Below are positions 18,066 to 26,972 of a stretch of DNA of 64,000 nucleotides, in pieces. This stretch comes from Spirirestis rafaelensis WJT71-NPBG6 (GTDB lineage Bacteria > Cyanobacteriota > Cyanobacteriia > Cyanobacteriales > Nostocaceae), in the NCBI GenBank assembly GCA_019359015.1, contig JAHHID010000015.1, forward strand, positions 44,213 to 108,212. Direction: 5' to 3'. Numbering within the stretch: the stretch's first letter is position 1; the number at the start of each line of letters is the position of its first letter. Position numbers and translations under genes: made by a program. The notes under the pieces are model-generated. The model made no database searches. It worked only from the letters and a program-made list of their open reading frames with translations, and was not told the origin of the DNA.

Positions 18066-21000
18066 CTGCCTTCTCCATACCTTGGTTTTCTAAATTAGTG
18101 CGATCAATCATTTCTGCCATTGCTACTACAATCTTGCGCGAACCTACATAAGGATTACGCCCATGAGCAGCTAGCATATTATCTAGCATTACAATGTCTC
18201 CTTTTTGCCAAGCAAAGCTAATTTGAGACTGTCGATAAACTTCATTTATCTCTGCAATTACTGAGTCTTCAATCAGAGTACCATCACCGTAATAAACATT
18301 ACGCGGTAGCTTTTTATCTCCAAATACAGATAACAAAGATTCTCTAACTTCTGTTTCTAAGTAGGCTATGTGATGCAACTGAATTTGATTGAAAAATACA
18401 GCTTCACCAGTTTTTGGATGTACTACTAATGCTGGACGAACTTGGCGAGTTACTAATTCATTATTTTCATACCATTCATAATCTATTTTAGCGCGATCGC
18501 ATAAACTTGCAACTATATTTTTGTCATTTGTTTGGAAGAAATCTTGCCAACTAACGTCTAAACCATCGGTAAAGTTGCGGACATACATTAATTGTTTATC
18601 AGCTAATTTTTCTCGGAGATTGGGATTAAGAATTTGGTATGCTTTGCGGCAGTCAACAATCGGTGTTTCTCCACCTTGAGAAGCTGGTTGTACACAGAAG
18701 AACCAAATTTTTAAGGGAAACCGAGACAAATGAGAACTTTCATTATGAAAGAGAATTGCTTTGTTTGCTGGATAAGGGGTAGAACCATAAACTTTGCCTC
18801 CTTCTCCTGCACGGGGCAAATCACCATATTCACCAAATAATTCTGGACAGATTGCTTGAGCAACATTTTCAAATTTCGAGACAGATTCTACATTAAAACC
18901 TCGAAATAAAATTGCCCCGTGTTTTAACAATTTTGTCTCAATAAATTCGCGGTTATTTTGCGCCCAGTCTACCAAATCAATATCCTCAGCATCAGGCTGA
19001 ATTACCAGAGCAAATAATTGCCCAGGTAACAAATAACTAGTTTTAATTAATTTATTTTGTGATAATTGTATAGCTTTTGGTGCCAAATTAATAAACTTTT
19101 CACGATTGAAAGATTTACGCTCCTTTTTTTGCATAGCTTGTTCTTTTTTATCGGCTTCACTATGAATTTCTAAAGCACTAATAAGTGTATTTGGCTCTTT
19201 CAAAATGCTGTGAAGCAGCGTTTGAAAATGACCTGTCATCCGAGTAATCATATCTGCCGCAAATAAGTCAGCATTATACTGCCACTTCCCAACGATTCCC
19301 TGCTCTGTCTCTGTCAAAAATAACGCTAAATCAAACCTAGCAATTTTAGTTTCTACTTCCAATATATTTAAGGTTAGTCCTGGTAATTCCAAGGCAGGCA
19401 TGGGAGCATTTTGCAACACAAACAACACTTGAAATAAAGGTGGCGTATTGCTCAAATGCCGCTCAGGTTGCAATGACTTCACTAATTGGTCAAAGGGCAA
19501 GTCTTGATGAGCGTAAGCTGCTAATGTACAGGAGCGAACTCTTGTCAGCAACTCTCGAAAACTAGGGTTTCCACTAAGCGAAGTGCGTAAAACTAGGAGA
19601 TTGACAAAAAAGCCAATTAATGGTTCTAATTCAGCCCGGTTGCGATTGGCAATATCAGTACCAATAACAATATCATCCTGATTGGTGTAGCGTTGTAGCA
19701 ACACTTGAAAACCAGCCAGCAAAGTCATAAATAAAGTGACACCTTCTTGACGCGAAAGCGCTTGCAATGCTTGGGACAGGTGGAAAGGAATAACGAAGGT
19801 TTGAGTCGCATTCCGGTTAGTTTTTACTTCTGTGCGCGGACGTGTTGTAGGTAATTGCAGTATAGGTAAGTTGTTACCTAATTGCTGTTTCCAGTAGTTG
19901 AGTTGAGTTTGTAATACTTCTCCTTGTAATAACTGTCGTTGCCAAATAGCAAAGTCTGCATACTGAATGGGTAACTCTGGGAGAGGGGATGGTTTACCAC
20001 TGGAGAAGGCTTCGTACAGTGTTGCTAACTCTCGTACAAACACGCCCATCGACCAACCATCTGAGACAATATGGTGGATGGTGAATAGTACTATATGTTC
20101 CTGCTCGTTGACACGCACAAGAGTGCATCGCAATAGTGGTCCTTTGGTTAAATCAAATGGGTGTTGTGATTCTTGCTCTGTCAGCCGTTTAAGTTCAGCT
20201 TCTCTTTGGGATTCTGTTAATTTACATAAGTCTACTACTGGCAAATGTATTGTTAATGGAGCGTTAGCGCAGCTTTCCGCAGGAATCGCCTGAAATGCTT
20301 GTCCATCTATTATTGCAAAGGTAGTACGCAAAACTTCGTGACGACGGACTATTTCGTTGATGCTCTGTTTGAGTACGTCCACATTTAAAAAGCCAACAAG
20401 ACGTGCAGCAAATGGCTCATTGTAAGTAAAGCTGTCAGGATGTAGTTGTTCGATAAACCACAATCTTTGCTGTGCAAACGACATCTGTAGATTACCATCT
20501 CGCGCTACGGGTACAAGTGGCGGAGTTTGCACTAAATCTGTTTGCTGACTACTCTCAATTCGCTTTGCTAAACTTGCAACAGTAGGGGCTTCAAAAAGGT
20601 GACGCAGAGGAACTTCCAAACCAAAGGTTTGACGCACTTTGGACATTACTTGAGTAGCTAAAAGGGAATGTCCACCCAACTCAAAGAAATTATCGTGAAT
20701 ACCTACTTGGTCTAGCCTTAGTACTTGAATCCAAATATTTACTAAGATTTCTTCAACAGGAGTACGCGAACTTGATGTAGAGTTTCTTAATTTTCGTGGT
20801 TTGATATGAGGTACTTGGTCAGCAGGTATTTTATTTAAAAGTGTCGCTAGACTTAATTTTATATCACCAATAATGCTTTCTAATAATTTTAGTAAATGCT
20901 GAAGAATAAGAGTAACATTAACGCTATTTAATCGGCTTTTATCATAAATTAGGAAAAACTTGCACTCTGAATCAACAGTAACCATCAAGGTGAGAGGATA

Positions 21001-22230
21001 CTGAGTTTGTGCTTTTTGAGAACTAACTTCACCAACAGTGATATCTAGTTTAGGCGATCGCAAAATAGAGTAGTCAGTCGGATAGTTCTGAAAGACCAGC
21101 AGACTTTCATATAAAGGTATAGCTCCTGGCACTTCGCTCCATTGATGAACTTGTCCGGCAGAACTATATTCATAGGAGCGAATTTCTTCATTATGGACAT
21201 ATATTTCTTGCAACCAAGCCCAGAAAGATGCTTGAGGATTAACTTTTATCCGCAAAGGTAAGGTGTTAATGAATAGACCAATCATCGAATCGATGCCAAC
21301 CACATCTGCCGAACGACCAGAAACTGTGATTCCAAATAAGACATCTGGATTACTACTATAACGGCTTAATAATAACGCCCAAACTCCTTGAATTAATGTG
21401 TTTAAGGTAATTTTATGTTGCTGAACTAAATACTTGAGAGCAGTCGTAGTTGATGCTGATAGTGAGATTTCTTGTTGCTCGTAACCTTCTACTGAAGAAT
21501 CAGATAAATTATCTGGCTGTGCTGTTTTTCCTAGAGTTGTGGGTTGAGTGAAACCTTGCAGTGTATGCTGCCAAAATTTTTCTGCTGCTGCCAAATCTTG
21601 CTGTCTTAGCCAAGTAATGTAGTCTTGATAAGGACGGCTTGGTTCTAAATGTACATCTTCATTTTTGCCGTATGACAAAGGCATCGCTTGATAAAAAGAC
21701 AGCACCTCTTTAAAAATAATGAATAAACACCAGCCATCTATCAAAATGTGATGATGACTCCAGACAAATTGATAAGTGCGATCGCTAAGTTGAAACAGTG
21801 CAAAGCGCATGAGTGGGGGTTTGGATAAATCAAATCCCTGTTGAAGGTCAACTTTCAAATAATTTTCCAGTTGCCTTTGCTGCTTTGATGGTTCCTGACT
21901 TCGCCAATCTTGATAATTTATAGTGACTTGCACTTGTCGAAGTACTACTTGCCTTGGCTCATCTTGGTTCTTCCAAACAAAAGCAGTTCTCAAAATTGAG
22001 TGACGGTCTACCACCCGCTGCCAAGCTTGTTCAAAAGCTAGAATATTAAGATTAGAGTGTAAAACACAACAGGTCTGCTCAATATGTATGCCAGAATTGG
22101 GAGCAGATAAAGTCCCAAACAGCATACCCTCTTGGGCTGGGGAAAGTGGATAAATTGTCTCTACATCTTTTTTATTCATGGTGTGGTTTGGTAAATTTTT
22201 AGTAAATAGTTTTGTTAAACTGTTCCCCAT
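18055..22230 (-). CDS. NRPS lacking an A domain, fused to a hydroxylase: C-PCP-C-TauD/SyrP
   Basis: The 1391-residue protein has C1 (about 20-450, SHHHILIDGW), a PCP (LGGHSLL, about 520), C2 (about 575-1010, IHHIVSDGW) and a C-terminal TauD/SyrP-like Fe(II)/2-oxoglutarate oxygenase (about 1050-1380, iron ligands in FHNESSH and AAHGRNP). No adenylation domain lies between C1 and the PCP; only a short linker ending RTPVEEILVNIW remains. The PCP must therefore be loaded in trans, most simply by the Asp-specific A domain of the next gene, with which this gene overlaps by 11 bp. C2 would then serve the next protein, whose own first C-like domain is non-catalytic. The fused oxygenase probably hydroxylates Asp at the beta carbon. 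The ATG at 22179 (MNKKDVETIYPLSP) matches the starts of sibling genes and is an alternative start. Confidence 0.94.
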   Translation of the reverse strand: MGNSLTKLFTKNLPNHTMNKKDVETIYPLSPAQEGMLFGTLSAPNSGIHIEQTCCVLHSNLNILAFEQAWQRVVDRHSILRTAFVWKNQDEPRQVVLRQVQVTINYQDWRSQEPSKQQRQLENYLKVDLQQGFDLSKPPLMRFALFQLSDRTYQFVWSHHHILIDGWCLFIIFKEVLSFYQAMPLSYGKNEDVHLEPSRPYQDYITWLRQQDLAAAEKFWQHTLQGFTQPTTLGKTAQPDNLSDSSVEGYEQQEISLSASTTTALKYLVQQHKITLNTLIQGVWALLLSRYSSNPDVLFGITVSGRSADVVGIDSMIGLFINTLPLRIKVNPQASFWAWLQEIYVHNEEIRSYEYSSAGQVHQWSEVPGAIPLYESLLVFQNYPTDYSILRSPKLDITVGEVSSQKAQTQYPLTLMVTVDSECKFFLIYDKSRLNSVNVTLILQHLLKLLESIIGDIKLSLATLLNKIPADQVPHIKPRKLRNSTSSSRTPVEEILVNIWIQVLRLDQVGIHDNFFELGGHSLLATQVMSKVRQTFGLEVPLRHLFEAPTVASLAKRIESSQQTDLVQTPPLVPVARDGNLQMSFAQQRLWFIEQLHPDSFTYNEPFAARLVGFLNVDVLKQSINEIVRRHEVLRTTFAIIDGQAFQAIPAESCANAPLTIHLPVVDLCKLTESQREAELKRLTEQESQHPFDLTKGPLLRCTLVRVNEQEHIVLFTIHHIVSDGWSMGVFVRELATLYEAFSSGKPSPLPELPIQYADFAIWQRQLLQGEVLQTQLNYWKQQLGNNLPILQLPTTRPRTEVKTNRNATQTFVIPFHLSQALQALSRQEGVTLFMTLLAGFQVLLQRYTNQDDIVIGTDIANRNRAELEPLIGFFVNLLVLRTSLSGNPSFRELLTRVRSCTLAAYAHQDLPFDQLVKSLQPERHLSNTPPLFQVLFVLQNAPMPALELPGLTLNILEVETKIARFDLALFLTETEQGIVGKWQYNADLFAADMITRMTGHFQTLLHSILKEPNTLISALEIHSEADKKEQAMQKKERKSFNREKFINLAPKAIQLSQNKLIKTSYLLPGQLFALVIQPDAEDIDLVDWAQNNREFIETKLLKHGAILFRGFNVESVSKFENVAQAICPELFGEYGDLPRAGEGGKVYGSTPYPANKAILFHNESSHLSRFPLKIWFFCVQPASQGGETPIVDCRKAYQILNPNLREKLADKQLMYVRNFTDGLDVSWQDFFQTNDKNIVASLCDRAKIDYEWYENNELVTRQVRPALVVHPKTGEAVFFNQIQLHHIAYLETEVRESLLSVFGDKKLPRNVYYGDGTLIEDSVIAEINEVYRQSQISFAWQKGDIVMLDNMLAAHGRNPYVGSRKIVVAMAEMIDRTNLENQGMEKADAK

Positions 22231-22246
22231 TTAAGAAAGCATTTTC

Positions 22247-22263
22247 AACCGCAGAGGCGCAGA
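22247..22263. repeat. Short repeat ACCGCAGAGGCGCAGAG-like between NRPS genes
   Basis: The 102-bp gap between two NRPS genes contains the motif CCGCAGAGGCGCAGAG, a short dispersed sequence often seen between cyanobacterial genes. No promoter or terminator is obvious here. Confidence 0.4.
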
Positions 22264-22332
22264 GTAAGAGATAAAAGAGTTTGATGCTTTTTATCAAAAC
22301 TTGAACTTATGCGGCGTTAGATGTGTTTTAGC

Positions 22333-25300
22333 TTAATTCAATTCAAGTTCTTCAAAGACTTTATCTAGTTCAGCTTGGTTTAATTGAGCTTCAGGAAAAT
22401 CTGAAGGAATGTAGTTAAACTGTTGTGCTGATTGACAACCCGCAATCAAAGAACGTAGAAAAGACAGCATACTTTGGGCTAAACTGGCGATGGTGTCTTG
22501 GCTATGTAGGTTTTTGCTGTAAATCCAATCTAGTTGCAATTGTCTATTCACAACCATTGCCTCTATTTCTATTAAATGAGGTCTGTGTCCTTTAGGACTA
22601 TGAATTGATCCAATTGGTTTTTTAATCGGTTTAAATAAAGATAACTCAGGTAGAAAATTGTCAAATTGTCCTAAATAGTTAAAAACCACTTCAGCTTTTG
22701 GTAAGGAACTCAGTTGCTCAATAATTAAGCGATCGCCACTGAGATAGCGCAGTAATCCATAACCAATACCTCGATGCGGAATAGCTCGTAGTTGTTCTTT
22801 AATTGACTTTAAAGCTAATTCTTGCTTAGAAGCATTTTCAAAACTTAAACGTACTGGAAAGATGGATGTAAACCAACCAACAGTTCTGGATAAATCTACA
22901 TCCTCAAACAGTTCTTCTCGCCCATGTCCTTCTAAATCAACTAGTAAAGAATTTTCTCCTGTCCACTGAGCAAACGATTGTAACAGTGTAGTTAACAATA
23001 TATCGTTAATTTGAGCGCGGTAAGCTGCTAACACCTGTTGCAATAAAATTTGAGTTTCTTCCACTCCCAGGGATACCGACATCGTACAAGCTACCGCTTC
23101 TGTATTGTTTTTGCCTGGAAAATCTATAGGTATAGGTTTAACAGGTTTAGTCAGGGCACTGAGCCAGTAATCTAGTTCTGAGGATAAATTTTCTGACCGT
23201 GCATATTCTTGCAAGCGGTTAGACCACTGTTTGAAAGAAGTCGTTTTCGGTGGCAATTGTATGGCTTTGCCCTGACTAATTTGCTGGTAAATTGTTTGAA
23301 AATCCTCAATTAGAATTCGCCAAGAAACCCCATCGACAGCTAAGTGGTGGATAATCCAAAGTAAATGATTTGGGCGTTCGCGTAGCATCCCCGTAGGGGA
23401 ATCGCTACCCAAGTCAAAAAGGGCAACTTGAAATAACGGACCTTCTGATAAATCCAAGCTGGCTTGGAGTTTAGCAGCTTTTGCTTCTATTGCTGCTGCT
23501 TGTTTCTCTGTAGGCAGTGCTGACAAATCTAAGTGTGTTAGCGGCACTACATCATCAGGACTGACAATAACCGCTTTAACAGCAAATTCCTCTGTTATAA
23601 ATCGTGAACGTAGAACATCGTGATGCTTTTGTAAAAACCATAATACTTTTTCTAAGATTACAGAATCAATATTTTGGTTAACTTCTAGCAGCACTGCTTG
23701 ATTCCAGTGATGCGGATCTGGTTGCTTTTGTGCAAAAAACCAGTGCTGAATAGGTGTTAGTGGTAGCGATCCTGTTACCGCAAGTTGTTCGGCTTGAATT
23801 TTCTTTGTTGTGTCAACTACAACTGCCAGTTGAGCGATCGTTTGGTGTTGAAACAACTGCTTGGGAGTCAGATGCAGTCCTGCTTGATGGGCTTTAGATA
23901 TTACTTGCAGGCTGAGGATAGAATCTCCGCCCAAAGCAAAAAAGTTATCGTTTATACCTACTTTGTCTAAACCAAGTACTTGCGCCCAAATAGCAGCTAA
24001 CTGTTTTTCAGCGGTTGTCTGGGGTGCAATAAAGGTTTCTTCCAGTTCTGGGGATATCTGCTCAGGTACTGGCAGCGCTTTGCGGTCTACCTTTCCGTTA
24101 GGTGTTAGTGGTAAAGTTTCTAGTATCACAAAAGCTGCTGGCAGCATGTAATTTGGCAGCTTCAATTCTAAAAAGCGTCGTAGTTCGTCAGTTTGCAGTG
24201 TTTTATTGGAATGTGGAGCTATATATGCGACCAAATGCTGGGAATTTGCAGAATTTGAGCGTACTGCAACCGCAGTTTCTCGTACTGCTGGATGTTGGCT
24301 CAATACAGTCTCAATTTCTCCGAGTTCAATACGGAAACCGCGAATTTTGACTTGGTTATCAACCCGACCTAAAAATTCAATTTGACCATCGGTGCAGTAG
24401 CGTACCAAGTCTCCTGTTTTATAAAGACGAGAACCGGGTTCGTGGCTAAAGGGATTAGGAATAAACGAATAAGCTGTTAGTGCTCCTTGATGCAGATAAC
24501 CCCTAGCAACACCGCTACCACCAATATACAATTCGCCTGCAACACCGATGGGAACTGGTTGTAAATGAGTGTCTAACACATAGGTTTGTGTGTTGGCGAT
24601 CGCTCGTCCAATAGTCACTTTCTTTTCTACAGTTGCTAGAGATAGGTCACAAACTGTAGCTACAACCGTAGTTTCTGTAGGTCCGTAGCTATTAATCAAG
24701 CGGATGCGTGTTTCTACTAGCTGTTGCCAGGCAAAAACCTGATTTGGCAAGGCTTTTTCACCACCAATAATTACTAGCCGCAGCGATTCTGGTAACTTTA
24801 ATTTTGATGTTGAAAGTTCTGAAGTTAGCTGATGCCAAAAGGCTGTTGGTATGTCTAAAACACTAATGCCCAGAATCAGACATTTTTGATTGAAAGCTGC
24901 GAAAGAAGCAAGCATCTCATCGCTTCGCAATACCAAGGTTGCTCCCCGCACCAAACAGGGAAAAATTTCTTCACAAGCAGCATCAAAGCTAATCGAGGCA
25001 AATTGCAAGATTCGGTCTTGTGCTTGTATTTCATACTTGGTGACTGCTGCTTGCACAAAGTTGACCAAAGAATGATGTTGGATGGTGACACCTTTGGGTG
25101 TGCCGGTAGAGCCAGATGTATATATTACATAGGATACATTTGCTGGACTAATTTGATTTACAGGGTTTTGTGAAGATTCTGAAGATATTGACTGCCACCT
25201 TGCATCGTCTAAGCAAACAACTTTTGCTGTATTTGCTGGTAGCTGTGCCAAAAGACGTTTTTGTGTCAGTAATACTGATAAATTGGCATCATTGAGCATC

Positions 25301-26958
25301 AGTGACAATCGCTCTTGAGGATAAGCAGAGTCAAGAGGTAAGTACGCTCCACCAGCTTTGAGGATGCCCAATAGCCCTACTATCATTTCGATTGAGCGCT
25401 CCACATAAAGTCCCACCAACACCTCTGGGCTTACTCCTAGCGCGTGTAACTGATGTGCTAATTGGTTAGCTCTGGTGTTTAGTTCTCGGTAGGTGAGTTG
25501 CTCTTCCTCAAAAACTACTGCTACGGCATCGGGTGTGCGTTCTACCTGAGCTTCAAACAATTGATGGATGCACTGATGTTGTGGAAATTGTATCTGAGTC
25601 TGATTCCACTCCACCAGCAACTGATGAAGCTCTTTAGCAGTTAGTATCGGTAAGTCTACAATGCGCTGTCCGGGATTTGCAACTATACCTGAAAGTAACA
25701 TTTGCAAATGCCCAAGCATCCGAGTAATTGTATCGCTGTCGAAACGACGGTTATTATAGAATATTTCTATTGATAACTCTTGGTCAACTTCAAAGGAAAT
25801 ATTGAGAGGATAATGAGGGTATGTAAAATTACGAGTATCAGAAATTTTTAAGTTACCAATTTCCTTTTCTGTAGAAAAATTTATTGGGTAATTTTGGAAG
25901 TTTAGTATACTTTCAAATAGTGGTTGTCCAGAGGGCACAGCACTCCATTTTTGAATTTCTATTAATGGACAGTACTGGTACTGAAGTATTTCATTTTGCT
26001 GTATTTGTAGCTGCTTTAGCCAAGGCAGAAGATATTCTTCGGGATTGATGTAAACTCGTACAGGTAGAGTGTTGATCAGTACACCTACAATTGATTCATC
26101 TCCGGTTAAAGACCCCCGACCAGATACAACATTTCCAAATACTATATCTTTTTGATTACTATAACGACTTAAGAGAATAGCCCAGGCACCTTGGATAATG
26201 GTGCTTAACATCAACTGTTGCTGCCTTGCGAAAGATTGCAATGCTGCTGTTTTTGCTGTTGATAGTCGAAGCTGTTGTTGTTGATAATCTTTATCTTCAT
26301 CAAGCGGAGAACTGGAGGTTTTATCTGCACCCAAAGAAGTGACATTAGTAAATTGTTGCAAACGCGATCGCCAAAAACTCTCGCCCTGAGAAAGGTCTTG
26401 CTGTTGCTGCCAAGCTATGTAATCGCGATAAGGACGGGTTTTTTTTAAGTTTAAATTTTCGCCTTGATTTAAAGCTTTGTAAAAGGCAAAAACTTCATTC
26501 AACAGCACAGACGAAGACCACCCATCCAACAGTAAGTGATGATGGCTCCAAATAAATTGATAGTCATTCTCGGCTAATTGAATCAGAGTTAAGCGCATCA
26601 GTGGAGCTTGAGAAATTTCAAACCCCTGCTGTTGTTCAGCCATTAAAAAAGCCTGTATGCGTTCTTGTACAGAACTACCCATTCCCCGCCAATCTAGTTG
26701 CTCCCAAGGCAAAGTAACTTGCTTATGTACAATTTGAGCAGGTTCTTTCAAACCTTCCCAAACAAAAGAGGTTCGCAAAACTGGATGACGTTGTAACAAC
26801 TGTTGCCAAGCTTCTTTGAATGCTGAAATATTCAGTTCTCCGTGAATATTGCAGGTGAACAATTCACAATATACTCTTGAATTTGGGGCATAAACACTGT
26901 GAAACAGTATGCCCTGCTGCATTGGTGAAAGCGGATAAAAATCTTCAATGTTTTTCAT
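22333..26958 (-). CDS. NRPS single module: C-A(basic?)-PCP-E
   Basis: The 1541-residue protein has C (about 5-430, WSHHHLLLDGW), A (about 455-950), PCP (LGGDSIL, about 1010) and E (about 1055-1520, IHHLAVDGVSW, LEGHGREEL, FNYLGQFD). The A-domain code reads D-A-E-D-I-G-S-V-V-K, the same ten residues as A2 of the 2614-residue NRPS, so the same amino acid is expected twice. Glu239 and Asp278 in the pocket hint at a basic substrate, but I cannot name it. The E domain should present a D-residue to the next C domain. The start MKNIEDFYPLSP and the end PSDFPEAQLNQAELD are the acceptor and donor ends of a docking pair. It lies 14 bp after the PKS gene. The E domain carries an in-frame insertion of a dispersed repeat at 23374-23406. 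Confidence 0.95.
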   Translation of the reverse strand: MKNIEDFYPLSPMQQGILFHSVYAPNSRVYCELFTCNIHGELNISAFKEAWQQLLQRHPVLRTSFVWEGLKEPAQIVHKQVTLPWEQLDWRGMGSSVQERIQAFLMAEQQQGFEISQAPLMRLTLIQLAENDYQFIWSHHHLLLDGWSSSVLLNEVFAFYKALNQGENLNLKKTRPYRDYIAWQQQQDLSQGESFWRSRLQQFTNVTSLGADKTSSSPLDEDKDYQQQQLRLSTAKTAALQSFARQQQLMLSTIIQGAWAILLSRYSNQKDIVFGNVVSGRGSLTGDESIVGVLINTLPVRVYINPEEYLLPWLKQLQIQQNEILQYQYCPLIEIQKWSAVPSGQPLFESILNFQNYPINFSTEKEIGNLKISDTRNFTYPHYPLNISFEVDQELSIEIFYNNRRFDSDTITRMLGHLQMLLSGIVANPGQRIVDLPILTAKELHQLLVEWNQTQIQFPQHQCIHQLFEAQVERTPDAVAVVFEEEQLTYRELNTRANQLAHQLHALGVSPEVLVGLYVERSIEMIVGLLGILKAGGAYLPLDSAYPQERLSLMLNDANLSVLLTQKRLLAQLPANTAKVVCLDDARWQSISSESSQNPVNQISPANVSYVIYTSGSTGTPKGVTIQHHSLVNFVQAAVTKYEIQAQDRILQFASISFDAACEEIFPCLVRGATLVLRSDEMLASFAAFNQKCLILGISVLDIPTAFWHQLTSELSTSKLKLPESLRLVIIGGEKALPNQVFAWQQLVETRIRLINSYGPTETTVVATVCDLSLATVEKKVTIGRAIANTQTYVLDTHLQPVPIGVAGELYIGGSGVARGYLHQGALTAYSFIPNPFSHEPGSRLYKTGDLVRYCTDGQIEFLGRVDNQVKIRGFRIELGEIETVLSQHPAVRETAVAVRSNSANSQHLVAYIAPHSNKTLQTDELRRFLELKLPNYMLPAAFVILETLPLTPNGKVDRKALPVPEQISPELEETFIAPQTTAEKQLAAIWAQVLGLDKVGINDNFFALGGDSILSLQVISKAHQAGLHLTPKQLFQHQTIAQLAVVVDTTKKIQAEQLAVTGSLPLTPIQHWFFAQKQPDPHHWNQAVLLEVNQNIDSVILEKVLWFLQKHHDVLRSRFITEEFAVKAVIVSPDDVVPLTHLDLSALPTEKQAAAIEAKAAKLQASLDLSEGPLFQVALFDLGSDSPTGMLRERPNHLLWIIHHLAVDGVSWRILIEDFQTIYQQISQGKAIQLPPKTTSFKQWSNRLQEYARSENLSSELDYWLSALTKPVKPIPIDFPGKNNTEAVACTMSVSLGVEETQILLQQVLAAYRAQINDILLTTLLQSFAQWTGENSLLVDLEGHGREELFEDVDLSRTVGWFTSIFPVRLSFENASKQELALKSIKEQLRAIPHRGIGYGLLRYLSGDRLIIEQLSSLPKAEVVFNYLGQFDNFLPELSLFKPIKKPIGSIHSPKGHRPHLIEIEAMVVNRQLQLDWIYSKNLHSQDTIASLAQSMLSFLRSLIAGCQSAQQFNYIPSDFPEAQLNQAELDKVFEELELN
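23374..23406. repeat. Dispersed repeat inserted in frame in an NRPS epimerization domain
   Basis: The sequence begins GCGTTCGCGTAGCATCCCCG and ends TAGGGGAATCGCT. It contains the small hairpin CCCCGTAGGGG and shares GTTCGCGTAGC with the repeat at 6491. On the coding strand it adds about a dozen residues (SDSPTGMLRERP) just before the IHHLAVDG motif, where the sibling E domains have only a short loop. Confidence 0.75.
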
Positions 26959-26972
26959 GACGGTGTTAAATG

